The position numbers and the translations under genes are program-made. 48,066 nt of DNA. Source: a virus. The DNA lies in the IMG/VR virus record IMGVR_UViG_3300047089_000085, positions 1-48,066 of that record. The stretch is one strand, 5' to 3'. A model generated the notes under the pieces. The model was given only the letters and a program-made list of their open reading frames with translations. It ran no database searches and was not told where the DNA came from. This document shows, one piece after another, positions 23,039-31,074 of the stretch. Every line of letters begins with the position of its first letter. The first letter of the stretch is position 1.

Positions 23039-23749
23039 CTACATCCCCTCGACCTGGCGCTTGCCCTCGAAGATTTCGAGTGCGGCGCGCGCGAGATCGC
23101 CTGGTTTGTAGACTTCTGACTTTCCGTTACCGGCTGTGCCGGCGGTGCTTGCGCCGGCGGCGGCGCCGCTGCTGTGCTCGCCCTTGGGCGGGACCTTTCC
23201 GGTGCCCGTGCCAGGTTTGAACTCTGCAGCGCGGAGATGCGGCTTTGCCTCGAGGAACTTGTCGATGTACGCGCCGAGGTCGGTACCATCCGGTGCGGCC
23301 GCGGTGCCGTCCTCCGCAAGCACGAGCCGCGATGACAGATGGACCTGCATGTCCTCTGGATCGCGGAATTTCGTCGCATGCGGTGACAGCGCCTTTGAGC
23401 GCAACGTCTGGTCCTTGAAAACCGACAGCTCACTGATGGTCTTTTCAGACTCCCTCAGCTTGCTTTCGAGCTTCTTCTGCGCGGCGGTGAGTACTTCGAC
23501 TTCCCCTTTCGCCTTCTTCGACGTCGCCAGGCGCGTCTTGACCTCGCCGAGATCTTCATCGTCGTCGAGCTCGAGACTCGCTAGGACATCGGCGCGCGCT
23601 TTCGCCGCCGTTTCCTTGGTCGCCTTCTCCACCCGCTTTTTCACTTCCTGATCGAGCAAGTGCAGGTACTCACCCTTGGTCTTGAAAACGACCTCGGGCT
23701 TGTCCTTTTCTTCGGTGGTATCCGGCTTGGCGTCGTCTTTTTCTGGCAT
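23039..23749 (-). CDS. Capsid scaffolding protein, 236 aa
   Basis: Guides capsid assembly and is later lost. It is highly charged and helical, with long coiled coil (residues about 20-105: EVKKRVEKATKETAAKARAD; EVLTAAQKKLESKLRESEKT), a flexible Gly/Ala linker near residue 205, and a short basic helix at the end (ARAALEIFEGKRQVEGM) of the kind that binds the capsid protein. The start is the ATG at 23749 because GGAGAG lies seven bases upstream; the in-frame ATG at 23767 would place that site inside the gene. It lies between portal and capsid genes, as usual. Confidence 0.85.
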   Translation of the reverse strand: MPEKDDAKPDTTEEKDKPEVVFKTKGEYLHLLDQEVKKRVEKATKETAAKARADVLASLELDDDEDLGEVKTRLATSKKAKGEVEVLTAAQKKLESKLRESEKTISELSVFKDQTLRSKALSPHATKFRDPEDMQVHLSSRLVLAEDGTAAAPDGTDLGAYIDKFLEAKPHLRAAEFKPGTGTGKVPPKGEHSSGAAAGASTAGTAGNGKSEVYKPGDLARAALEIFEGKRQVEGM

Positions 23750-23778
23750 CGCTTCTCTCCAGCCCACTCTTCGGCGTG

Positions 23779-23843
23779 GGTTGCCGTCGCCTGATTGCGG
23801 CTCAGGTAGCCGTCGCCGGATTTAGGCCCCGGTAGCCTTCGCC
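23779..23843 (-). repeat. Three 26-bp tandem repeats between portal and scaffold
   Basis: On the minus strand the core GGCGA(A/C)GGC(T/A)ACC occurs at 23843-23831, 23817-23805 and 23791-23779, exactly 26 bases apart, with GCC conserved at the same offset behind each core. The array covers the last codons of the portal gene and the leader of the scaffold gene, downstream of promoter-like copy B. A binding site or leader RNA element is possible. Confidence 0.55.
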
Positions 23844-25552
23844 TGGATTGGCCGCCCAGGTTGCGGTTTTTGCGTCCCTTGTTCCCCCGGCTTGGCGTTG
23901 TCAATAGGCTTCGCGCCGGGCGGTAAATTGGTGGCGCCGGCGAGCGACTCGGGGGCGTCTGAGATGGCGAGCGCGGCGGCCTGCATAGCCTCGCGGACCA
24001 TGGCGTCTTGCGCCTTTTTGTCCTCGACGGACTTCAACAGCGCGTCGACCTCCTCGGATGGCAGTGAATCGCTCCACCGTCGGCGCACGAGGTCGGAGAT
24101 CAACTGCACATCCACCTCGGCTGGCAACCCGAGCTTTTGGAACGCGAGCGCTTCGTCGAGGTCGGCCTTGAAGCTGCGCACGTCGAAATCGCGCGGGTAG
24201 ACGATTCGGATCTTCGCGGCCTTCGTGTCCTTGGTGGAGTAGGACAGCACGAGCTCGGCGATGCGCCGCTCGGCGTCCTGGCCGGCCTGCGCGATGTCGG
24301 CGAGCAGCGATTTCTTGTCGTCGCTTTCGAGCTCGAGCGCGGCGGCGCTGGACTTCTGCTTGCTGCCCTCGCTCTGCCCGCGGCCGACCCCGATCACGCT
24401 CTTGGCCTGCTCGAGCTCGGAGCCGATGAGCATCATCAGCACTTCGAGCTGCTTCGCGTCGGGCGAGATGTACTCAGGCTTTGCGCTCGAGGCGCCAGGG
24501 TCGTAGCCGAACGCCGTGTTGGTCCCGATCTGGGTGGCGTCGAGCGACTTCGACGGATCCGGGATGATGAGCCACGAGAACGTCTGCTTGTAGGCGATCT
24601 CGTCGGCCAGCGAGCAGTGGTTGAAGATGCTGTTTCCGATCTTGGCGATGTCGCCGACCAGAGACACGCCGTGCGGAAAATCGCTTTCGGTGTCCTGCTG
24701 CGCGTACACCGGCTCCCACGGCACGCGACCGATCGTGATCGGCCGACGCGCGACCTCCTGGTAGCCCTGCGCAACGTTGGCCGGCCCGCGCGTCGACTCG
24801 TAAACGACGTACTCGATCATCTCGGTCTTCGTCCAGATGCGATAACGGCTCTCGGCCTCGAATGGCTCGTCCCATCGCCGTTTTTTCTCGGTGGCGACGT
24901 ACTGTTTCAGCCATTCGATCTCGCCGTCGTCGTCGGCTTGCCAATCGACGACGTCCTGCGGGCTCACGCCGTAGACGTAGGGCTTGCCGTCGGCATCCTC
25001 GTCGTTCGGATCGTCGTTGATGTCCGCGACGACCCACCACATCCCGGCCCAATTGGCTTTGCGCAGGATGTCGCGCATGAACACCTCCATCGAACAGAGC
25101 CGGTCCTCGTCGGTAGCCTCCCAGAAGTCTTTGAGCACCTTCGGGCCGTCGCGCGTAACGCCCGACTTCATGGCGTGCGACACGAGCGAATTGACGACGG
25201 GCTTGACGATGTTGAAGTAGCGCGCGCGGCGGTTGCGGTTGTAGTACTCCCAGGCTTTCTCGCGGGAGTGCCGGTGGAGCATCGAGCGAAACGCGGTGAC
25301 CGAGAGCTCGAGCTGCTGCTGTTGCGTCGCCAGCGTGGTCAGGGTGCCATCGCTGTTGCGGCTCAGGATCGGCTCCGTGAACTCGACTGAGTACCTCACC
25401 GGCTCGAGGTACGACTGCCCTCCCTCGTAGCTGATGCGCAGGAACTCCCACCACTTGTCGCGGCGGTTGTAGAGGGGGTGACGCTTTGCGATCCAACCCG
25501 CACCGGCCGTGTTGATGGTCGTGGCTACGGAGGCGGCGCCTGCTACGGACAC
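23822..25552 (-). CDS. Portal protein, 576 aa
   Basis: Forms the dodecameric ring at the packaging vertex. It is placed after the terminase genes and before the scaffold. Portal-like features: HPLYNRRDKWWEFLRISYEG near residue 25, the stem/wing part SIFNHCSLADEIAYKQTFSW (about residues 310-330), a helical crown-side segment LELESDDKKSLLADIAQAGQ and a long helical C-terminal region with a Pro/Gly-rich tail. The start is GTG at 25552 with AAGGGA seven bases ahead, inside promoter-like copy C. Length is normal for siphovirus portals with an extended C-terminus. Confidence 0.85.
   Translation of the reverse strand: MSVAGAASVATTINTAGAGWIAKRHPLYNRRDKWWEFLRISYEGGQSYLEPVRYSVEFTEPILSRNSDGTLTTLATQQQQLELSVTAFRSMLHRHSREKAWEYYNRNRRARYFNIVKPVVNSLVSHAMKSGVTRDGPKVLKDFWEATDEDRLCSMEVFMRDILRKANWAGMWWVVADINDDPNDEDADGKPYVYGVSPQDVVDWQADDDGEIEWLKQYVATEKKRRWDEPFEAESRYRIWTKTEMIEYVVYESTRGPANVAQGYQEVARRPITIGRVPWEPVYAQQDTESDFPHGVSLVGDIAKIGNSIFNHCSLADEIAYKQTFSWLIIPDPSKSLDATQIGTNTAFGYDPGASSAKPEYISPDAKQLEVLMMLIGSELEQAKSVIGVGRGQSEGSKQKSSAAALELESDDKKSLLADIAQAGQDAERRIAELVLSYSTKDTKAAKIRIVYPRDFDVRSFKADLDEALAFQKLGLPAEVDVQLISDLVRRRWSDSLPSEEVDALLKSVEDKKAQDAMVREAMQAAALAISDAPESLAGATNLPPGAKPIDNAKPGEQGTQKPQPGRPIQAKATGA
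23872..23904 (-). promoter_or_regulatory. Promoter-like repeat, copy B (before scaffold and capsid)
   Basis: Minus strand: TTGACA (23904-23899), 17 bases, CAAGGGACGC (23881-23872). It lies inside the 3' end of the portal gene and 123 bases ahead of the scaffold ATG. Because no gene starts directly behind it, the conserved CAAGGGACGC cannot be explained as a ribosome site alone, which supports a DNA-level role such as a promoter for scaffold and capsid. Confidence 0.5.
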
Positions 25553-25556
25553 GAGG

Positions 25557-25589
25557 GCGTCCCTTGTTCCCAGCCGGGGCCGGTGTCAA
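25557..25589 (-). promoter_or_regulatory. Promoter-like repeat, copy C (before the portal)
   Basis: Minus strand: TTGACA (25589-25584), 17 bases, CAAGGGACGC (25566-25557), four bases, then the GTG of the portal gene. Spacing to the GTG is identical to that of copy A before the tail fibre. It starts seven bases after the stop of the small gene at 25596. Confidence 0.55.
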
Positions 25590-25595
25590 GAGGCG

Positions 25596-25772
25596 TCAGT
25601 TGGACGTGGGGCGCCGGACGTACTTTACGAGCGTGGCGACGCGCTTGATGTGGTCCACCATCGCCTGGTCGAGGTTGTCGCCGTAGGTGCGGCGGTCGTC
25701 GCGGATCTCACGGATGCGGCGCTGGAGCGCCCGGGTGCCCGGGATCACGCGCTTTGGTGGTTTCTTGGGCAT
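25596..25772 (-). CDS. Small basic protein, 58 aa
   Basis: ATG at 25772, TGA at 25596. The product starts MPKKPPKRVIPG and continues as two amphipathic helices rich in Arg, Lys and Asp (ALQRRIREIRDDRRTYGDNL; AMVDHIKRVATLVKYVRR), which is protein-like and probably nucleic-acid or protein binding. No clear ribosome site is seen. It stands alone just ahead of the portal promoter-like site. No family is recognised; a role in packaging control is only a guess. Confidence 0.55.
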   Translation of the reverse strand: MPKKPPKRVIPGTRALQRRIREIRDDRRTYGDNLDQAMVDHIKRVATLVKYVRRPTSN

Positions 25773-26083
25773 GGGTGCGCTACGCGCGGTCGGCTAATCG
25801 TAGAGATTTCCGTGTCTCGCGCGCGCTCGCCGGAACTATCGCCCTAGCTGGTCTTGCTACCTGCAGCGTAGGCTTCGACTCGCGCGCTATAAGACATACC
25901 GGCTGCCCCTCGACTTCCGCGATGCGCACAGTCCAGCGTGGGCGGCGTCCTCCCGACGAGCCCGCGTAGCCTGTACCCCACGAGCGTGACCGCAGCACGC
26001 GCTCGCGACAGAAGCCTTGGTTATGATGACCGGCACGCGATCGGGTCCCGTGCCACGGGCGCACGGCGAGCGCAAGGGCGATG
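25773..26083. other. Gap of about 310 bases without a convincing gene
   Basis: Short open frames on both strands have no ribosome site and poor composition. The right end holds a weaker match to the promoter-like repeat: TTGCGC (26075-26070), 17 bases, CACGGGACCC (26052-26043), directly behind the stop of the gene at 26084. Part of it is also a palindrome, CCCGTGCCACGGG. No tRNA or other RNA gene was found. Confidence 0.4.
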
Positions 26084-26446
26084 TCAGCCGTCGTCGCTGA
26101 CCAGGTCCGAATAGCGCAGGTACGGCGGGCGTGGCTCAGGGCGCCCAGGAGCTCTGAGAACGGGCAACCCGTCGAAGCGCGCGGCTATCTCCTGCGGCGT
26201 GGCATCGCCGGGTAGGTCGAGCATCCGCAGCATGTGGAAGCGCTCAACCGCGGCGTTGAATTCGGCCTCAACGCGGCGTGCTTCCCACACATCCTCTTGG
26301 CACTCCGGACATCGGAGTCGCTCCATCGTCCTGTCGAGCGAAGCGCGGAGGTCGTCGGCCGTCGGCGGCGGGCCCACGGTGTTGCTCCACGTCGAATCGC
26401 CGAGCAACAGCGGTTCCACCGGCGGGTTGTGCTTCTCGCAAGCCAT
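26084..26446 (-). CDS. Hypothetical protein with CxxC pair, 120 aa
   Basis: Not recognised. Residues 1-7 contain a Cys-His pair (MACEKHN) and residues 45-50 read LRCPECQ, so a small zinc site is possible. The middle is a helix (AEFNAAVERFHMLRMLDLPG), followed by a Pro/Arg-rich stretch. ATG start ten bases after the stop of the large terminase gene. Lying between terminase and portal it may help packaging, for instance as a terminase accessory protein; that is inference from order. Confidence 0.6.
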   Translation of the reverse strand: MACEKHNPPVEPLLLGDSTWSNTVGPPPTADDLRASLDRTMERLRCPECQEDVWEARRVEAEFNAAVERFHMLRMLDLPGDATPQEIAARFDGLPVLRAPGRPEPRPPYLRYSDLVSDDG

Positions 26447-26456
26447 ACCGGCGAGT

Positions 26457-27833
26457 CTACAGCGCCCGCATCACCGGGGGCTTGATCGAGTAGCTGATGG
26501 CATAACGCAAAGCGGTCACCGCGTGATCACTCTGATGCGCCGCTGGTTTCTCGAGCCAATCCCCGCGCGGCGTCTGCTCCCATCGGTAGCTGCCGATCTC
26601 ACGTACGAGGTTCGGACACCTCGGCTTGACGATGTGCACCATGCCTCGATGGATCAGGCTCGCCACGGTTCTGATGCCGCTCAGGATCGACCTGGCGTGC
26701 TCGTCGTACTTGCCGCTGCCGAAGTTGCGATGGCCCACCGCCCGCATGCCAGCGCGGGTGAACCGACGCAAGTTGTCGGGCTCGGCAGGGTCGCACACCC
26801 ATTCCGAGAACTGGTGCTCGGCCTGCAACCTCAGGCCATTCGGGACCCAGAAGTCCTCCACGAGCTCGGAACGCTGATAAACCTCGTCGAAGGCCCAGAT
26901 GTGGCCGCCTTGGGTGATGCCGACGATGAGCTCGGCGCCCGGGTTCGAGATGCCCCAGTCAACCCCGCCGAGGATGCGCGCGAACTGGATGCCCTCGGGC
27001 AGAGCGTCGTGCTCGTAGCGAGTGTGCCAGTGCTTGTAGATCTGACCCTCAAAGACGTTGAAGCGTCCGCGGTACTCCCGCTCGAAGTACTCGGGCGGCA
27101 TGTCCCGTTGCGCGTCGGCGATCTCCTGCCGCGGAATGTAGGGGTTGTCCGCCGTCTCCCAGGTGAAGAACGCATAGCCGGGGGTGCCCTTCTCGGCCGG
27201 CTCGACAAACCGCTGGTGCACCCAGTCGTAACCCATGGGCGTCGTGGTCACGATGGCCCACCCGTCTTTGTCCGACAGTGCGGCGCGAAGGAACTGCAGC
27301 CACGCCGATGGCAGGAGCCGCACGGCCTCCTCGATCCACAGGCCGTTTAGACCTCGAGCTACCAGCCGCTTCGGGACCTTGCCCGACTTGAACTGGATTT
27401 TGATGTCCTGCTCGAGCCACCACACCCGGCTAGCGGTGTTGGTGTGCTCCATCAGCTCCTCGGGGATGACCTGAGACAGCGCCACCTGCGACTCGTCGAG
27501 GAGGTCATACGTCTCGGCGACAACCCAATACAGCAGCCGAGGCTTTCGTTTGTGCCATTCGGCCGTGTCGACCTTGGCGTTGCCGCGCGAATAGATCAGG
27601 GCGGCGTTGTGCGGCTTGCCGGCGTCCCGCTTGGCGATCTCTCTAGCTTCGGCGCGCTGGTTCCATTCGAGATCGCGCATCATGCGGTTGGCGAACTTGC
27701 GCGCGCCCGAGTAGGTCTTGGTGCCGCGTCGGCCGGTGACGGCGCAGACGAACCGCGCCGGTGACTTCATGAACCCAAGGGCCGCGGGTATCGGCTGGAG
27801 GCCGCCGCCCATGCGGAGCGCCTGCTCGATCAT
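26457..27833 (-). CDS. terL: Terminase large subunit, 458 aa
   Basis: ATP-driven DNA packaging motor and nuclease. Walker A is TGRRGTKT (residues 33-40), Walker B is GLWIEEAV (about 164-171) with Glu168/169 as catalytic candidates, and TTTPMGYDW (197-204) is the coupling motif. The RNase H-like nuclease part has acidic residues in GGVDWG (Asp292), VCDPAE (about Asp348) and QSDHAV (Asp436). The ATG at 27833 overlaps the stop of the small subunit gene (ATGA). Length is normal for the family. Confidence 0.9.
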   Translation of the reverse strand: MIEQALRMGGGLQPIPAALGFMKSPARFVCAVTGRRGTKTYSGARKFANRMMRDLEWNQRAEAREIAKRDAGKPHNAALIYSRGNAKVDTAEWHKRKPRLLYWVVAETYDLLDESQVALSQVIPEELMEHTNTASRVWWLEQDIKIQFKSGKVPKRLVARGLNGLWIEEAVRLLPSAWLQFLRAALSDKDGWAIVTTTPMGYDWVHQRFVEPAEKGTPGYAFFTWETADNPYIPRQEIADAQRDMPPEYFEREYRGRFNVFEGQIYKHWHTRYEHDALPEGIQFARILGGVDWGISNPGAELIVGITQGGHIWAFDEVYQRSELVEDFWVPNGLRLQAEHQFSEWVCDPAEPDNLRRFTRAGMRAVGHRNFGSGKYDEHARSILSGIRTVASLIHRGMVHIVKPRCPNLVREIGSYRWEQTPRGDWLEKPAAHQSDHAVTALRYAISYSIKPPVMRAL

Positions 27834-28246
27834 GCTGGCTCGTCCGGCTCTGGCTCCTTCGGTTCGTCGGCCTCAGCTTCGTCGTCGCCAGGCTCGGGCT
27901 CGAGCGGCCGCTCGGGCTCGAACTCCACGATCACGCGCTTGGTGCCCGCCGGCAGTTGTCCGCCATCGTTCGGCTGCGCCGCCTTGCCCCATGCCCGCTC
28001 GATAATGATCTCGGCTGCACGGACCTGGGCGGGCCCGGTGCCTGACATCATGATTTGCGCAAGCTTTTTGAGAGCGACGAGGGAGATTTCGCGTGCCGCT
28101 GCGACGAATTCCTCGTTCGTCTTCGGCCGCCCACCAGGGTTGCCTGACACCCCCGCCGCGAACTGGCCAGTGGGCACGCGGCCCGGCGCCGGTGGGGGCG
28201 GCGGCGCCTGATCCTTGCCTGATCTCAGGCGCGGCTGTTTCGCCAT
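27830..28246 (-). CDS. Terminase small subunit-like protein, 138 aa
   Basis: Probably recognises phage DNA for packaging. Residues 23-40 read VPTGQFAAGVSGNPGGRPKT, the 'G-x-F-x-x-G-x-S-G-N-P-G-G-R-P' motif of the DUF5681 family, often found in the gene just ahead of the large terminase. It continues with a helical part (AREISLVALKKLAQIMMSG; AQVRAAEIIIERAWGKA) and a very acidic Glu/Pro/Asp end. ATG start one base after the methyltransferase stop; its stop overlaps the terL start. Confidence 0.75.
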   Translation of the reverse strand: MAKQPRLRSGKDQAPPPPPAPGRVPTGQFAAGVSGNPGGRPKTNEEFVAAAREISLVALKKLAQIMMSGTGPAQVRAAEIIIERAWGKAAQPNDGGQLPAGTKRVIVEFEPERPLEPEPGDDEAEADEPKEPEPDEPA

Positions 28247-28247
28247 C

Positions 28248-29618
28248 TCACGCTGCCTGCACAGCGCGGCTTTCGACCAGCTTCGGCTGCAGGCCCATGC
28301 CGGCCATTCGCTCCAGGATCACCGCGGCGTACCGCGGGTCGAGCTCCATGGCGAAGCAGCGGCGGCCGAGCTGCTCCGCGGCGACAAGCTGGCTCCCCGA
28401 TCCGCCGAAGGGCTCGAAGCACACCTCGCCCGGCTTCGTGTGGTTGCGCATCGGGATCGCGAAGATCTCGACGGGCTTCTGCGTCGGGTGGACACGCTTG
28501 CCGTTCGAGGTCTCGTTGGTGATTTCCCAGACCGACGTCTGGTTCCGCTCACCGTAGAACGGCGGCCTGTGCCCCTGCACCCAGCCGTAGAAGCACAGCT
28601 CGTGGCGCCAGTGGTAGTCGCCGAAGCCGAATAAAAGTGACGGCTTCACCCAGATAATTTGTCTGTGGAGCACGAGATTTGCAGCAGCAGCAGCAGCAGC
28701 AGCAAAAAAAGCCTGCGTCTTATGCGCGTGCCACAGGTACCAGGCGGCGGTGGGCTCGAGCGCGGAGGCTATCGCCGCGCGGAAGCAGGCCTCGAGGAAT
28801 GGCTGGATGTCCTCGCCCGTCTTCTCGTCGTTGTCGATGCCGTCTTCCCACTTCGGCATCCGCGCCTGCCGAACGTGCGCACGGTCGGCAGCTACACGCG
28901 TATCGTCGGTGTACGCCACGCCGTAGGGCGGGTCGGTCGCCATGAGCGCCGCGCGCTGCCCGTCCATCAGCCGCGCGACGTCCTCGGCCTTCGTCGAGTC
29001 GCCGCACATCAGCCGGTGCGCTCCGATCTCCCATACCTGCCCGAGCGCCGTCGCCCACTTCGCCGCAAGCGCCTCGCCGGCCTCCGTGTTCGCACCGGGG
29101 TCTTCGCCCGTCTGCGGCTCTGGCCCGAAGTTCGCCCAGAACTTCTCCAGGTCAAGCTCGGCGAATCGAAAGTGCTGCTCGATCTCCTCGAACTCTATCC
29201 CGCCCTCGGTCATGAACTCGGACAGCCCCTCCCCGGTGATCTCGCCGAACTGGCTCGTCAGGCTGAGCACCTTCATCCGTGCCTCGCGCTCGTCTGCGGC
29301 CTCGACCCACGAGACGGGTAGCGGCGGCACCGTCCACCCATCCTCGCGCATTTTGGTGAGCGCGCGGACACGCTGGTGGCCGTTGAGGATTCGGATCTTG
29401 CCGTCGGGATGCTTCCAGCATGAGACGGGCTCGCTGAAGCCAAGCTCGATGATGTCGAGTCGGAGCTTCTCGTAGTTCTCCTTCGATAGGTCTTTGAGGC
29501 CACCTTGAAATGCAGTCAGCTTGTCCAGCTCAACGACGGCGGCGCCGCTGCACGCGATGCGCACGACGCGCTCACCGCCCGACGTTGCCACCGGCTTGGG
29601 TTGCTTCTTACTCGCCAC
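28248..29618 (-). CDS. ParB-domain DNA methyltransferase, 456 aa
   Basis: Methylates amino groups of adenine or cytosine in DNA, probably to protect the phage genome. The N-terminal ParB-like domain carries ILNGHQRVRAL (about residues 77-87). The methyltransferase domain has DPPYGV (229-234, motif IV) and EPFGGSGSQLV (SAM-binding motif I) near the end, i.e. circularly ordered as in beta-class enzymes. GTG at 29618 is chosen because AAGGGGA lies seven bases ahead; a GTG at 29636 lacks this. A run of eight alanines encoded by (GCT)7-GCA follows FF near residue 300. Adjacent to the terminase genes. Confidence 0.85.
   Translation of the reverse strand: MASKKQPKPVATSGGERVVRIACSGAAVVELDKLTAFQGGLKDLSKENYEKLRLDIIELGFSEPVSCWKHPDGKIRILNGHQRVRALTKMREDGWTVPPLPVSWVEAADEREARMKVLSLTSQFGEITGEGLSEFMTEGGIEFEEIEQHFRFAELDLEKFWANFGPEPQTGEDPGANTEAGEALAAKWATALGQVWEIGAHRLMCGDSTKAEDVARLMDGQRAALMATDPPYGVAYTDDTRVAADRAHVRQARMPKWEDGIDNDEKTGEDIQPFLEACFRAAIASALEPTAAWYLWHAHKTQAFFAAAAAAAANLVLHRQIIWVKPSLLFGFGDYHWRHELCFYGWVQGHRPPFYGERNQTSVWEITNETSNGKRVHPTQKPVEIFAIPMRNHTKPGEVCFEPFGGSGSQLVAAEQLGRRCFAMELDPRYAAVILERMAGMGLQPKLVESRAVQAA
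28681..28710. repeat. GCA x8 trinucleotide repeat plus A7 run in the methyltransferase gene
   Basis: On the plus strand GCA is repeated eight times (28681-28704) and runs into AAAAAA, giving seven A in a row. In the protein it encodes Phe-Phe and eight alanines. The triplet run can change length without shifting the frame; the homopolymer could switch the gene off by slippage. Confidence 0.85.
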
Positions 29619-29889
29619 CCGCAGTCCCCTTGCCACCGTTGCTCGTGAATCGCAAGACGACCTCGTAGCGTGGCGGGTCGTCGGGGTTGTGGTGGCGGTG
29701 GCTCTCGGCCTGAAACGACACGCCCAGCCGCGTCAGGTAGCGGGCGTCCCTCCCGTAGGCCAGCACGACCGGGCCGCATGTCGCTTGGTACCTCAGCAGG
29801 GCGTGCACACGTAGGGAACTGTGGGTTGCGGTACCGTTACGGCTGCGCGGGATGTACGTCTTTTCGCTCTCTTTGGGCTTCCGCTTCAC
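29608..29889 (-). CDS. Hypothetical basic protein, 93 aa
   Basis: Not recognised. It starts KRKPKESEKTYIPRSRNG after the initiating GTG, and the body has several strands (PVVLAYGRDARYLTRLGVSF; RYEVVLRFTSNGG), so a small beta domain is likely. The GTG at 29889 overlaps the TGA of the preceding gene (GTGA), and its stop overlaps the start region of the methyltransferase gene, which ties the three together. No cysteine motif or membrane segment. Confidence 0.6.
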   Translation of the reverse strand: MKRKPKESEKTYIPRSRNGTATHSSLRVHALLRYQATCGPVVLAYGRDARYLTRLGVSFQAESHRHHNPDDPPRYEVVLRFTSNGGKGTAGGE

Positions 29890-30275
29890 CCGGTCCCTTC
29901 GGGCTCGGCCTTCTCGGTGCCGGCGATGCGCCGCACCCATGCCACGCCGTAGGGGTCGGACACCGTCGTGACCTTGACCAGCAGGTCGCCGGCTTGCCAC
30001 TCTCCGAGGATCACGTCATCGCCCTTGGCTGTCCTGAACGGCGTGCCGGTCGACACGAGCCGCTGCTTGTCGACACGCCCGATGCAGAGCGGCGACCGTT
30101 CGCGATGCGCCCGGTCGAGCCGCTTCAGGATGCCGACGCCATCCTTGCTCTCGGCGTAGGTGATAGCGATGACATCGCCCGCGTCACAACGGGTGCAGCG
30201 CCAGCGCTGGGCCATGCTGTGAGAGACGACGCGGCTGAGGTTGTCGCGCTCGGGGTCGTAATTGGCGCGGCTCAT
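29886..30275 (-). CDS. Hypothetical protein with CxxC pair, 129 aa
   Basis: Not recognised. Residues 25-31 read RWRCTRCDAG, a C-x-x-C pair that could be half of a zinc ribbon; a further Cys is at about residue 64 (PLCIGR). The second half is beta-rich (DVILGEWQAGDLLVKVTTVS). ATG start five bases after the glycosyltransferase stop; the stop overlaps the next GTG. Position between the glycan block and the DNA methyltransferase gives no clear role. Confidence 0.6.
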   Translation of the reverse strand: MSRANYDPERDNLSRVVSHSMAQRWRCTRCDAGDVIAITYAESKDGVGILKRLDRAHRERSPLCIGRVDKQRLVSTGTPFRTAKGDDVILGEWQAGDLLVKVTTVSDPYGVAWVRRIAGTEKAEPEGTG

Positions 30276-30279
30276 GGTT

Positions 30280-31074
30280 TCACCATCCGACTGCTCCCCA
30301 CCGTCGAACCATCTCCTGGTGCTCAGCCGCGCTGCGTGCCCCGACCGCTGGGTCCGTGCCGATGGCTGCGAAGCGCCCCGCGCTGTTGACCATGCGATGC
30401 ACGAGCGAGTCGGGCGCCGTGCTCTCGACGAGCGCCGAATGCGCGCCGACGTTCTGAATCCACGCGAACCGGCGATGCGCCTCGGTCACCACGTCGCCCT
30501 CGGGCGCGATGTTCAGCGCGCCCGATTCAAGGATGTGGCACCGACGAACACCAGCCGCGTTCGCCTTCGCGAGAAACGCGGTGTCACAGTGATACCAATC
30601 CTCGTCGAAGCCACCGAGCGACTTCCAGATATCGCGTCTGACGACCCATCCCGAACACGTGGGAAAATCGTTGTGCCTCACGAAGTTTCCGCCCTCGTCG
30701 ACCTCGCGCTGGTTGCTGGTCACGAAGTCGAAGCGGTCGCCGACGACTGACAGCGCCGTCGCCAGCCACGCCGGCTCCCACGCGTCGTCGTCCTCCAAGA
30801 ACGCGAGCCATTCACCCTGCGCGAGCGACGCGGCCCCGTTGACGGCGTGCGCCTGGGTGGCCTGAGACGCCATGACGAAGAACACGCCGCCGTCCCTGAA
30901 GCGCGCGGGCACCTTGTCGAGCGCGCCGGGGTCGAGTCCCACGATCACCTCGTGCGGGCGGTGCGTCTGCCGCCATGCGGAGTTGACGGCGCGGTCGAGA
31001 CACAGCGTCCCCGAGACGATGGTGGACGGCAGCGGCTGAAGCCGCGACGGGATGATGACGCTGACCGTGGTCAT
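30280..31074 (-). CDS. Family 2-like glycosyltransferase, 264 aa
   Basis: Sugar transferase using an NDP-sugar. MTTVSVIIPSRLQPLP is the standard first strand of GT-A enzymes; EWLAFLEDDDAWEP (residues 88-101) holds the metal-binding DDD, and FDEDWYHCDTAFLAKANAAG the later acceptor/catalytic Asp region. It lies at the downstream end of the glycan block. ATG at 31074 overlaps the stop of the preceding gene (ATGA), so the long upstream reading is not coding. No membrane segment, so it acts in the cytoplasm. Confidence 0.85.
   Translation of the reverse strand: MTTVSVIIPSRLQPLPSTIVSGTLCLDRAVNSAWRQTHRPHEVIVGLDPGALDKVPARFRDGGVFFVMASQATQAHAVNGAASLAQGEWLAFLEDDDAWEPAWLATALSVVGDRFDFVTSNQREVDEGGNFVRHNDFPTCSGWVVRRDIWKSLGGFDEDWYHCDTAFLAKANAAGVRRCHILESGALNIAPEGDVVTEAHRRFAWIQNVGAHSALVESTAPDSLVHRMVNSAGRFAAIGTDPAVGARSAAEHQEMVRRWGAVGW

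Noticed and set aside
25780-26064. Minus-strand frame of 94 aa in the gap before the portal region
   Set aside because: Arg/Gly-rich, no ribosome site and no recognisable domain; the shorter gene at 25596-25772 is the better candidate nearby.
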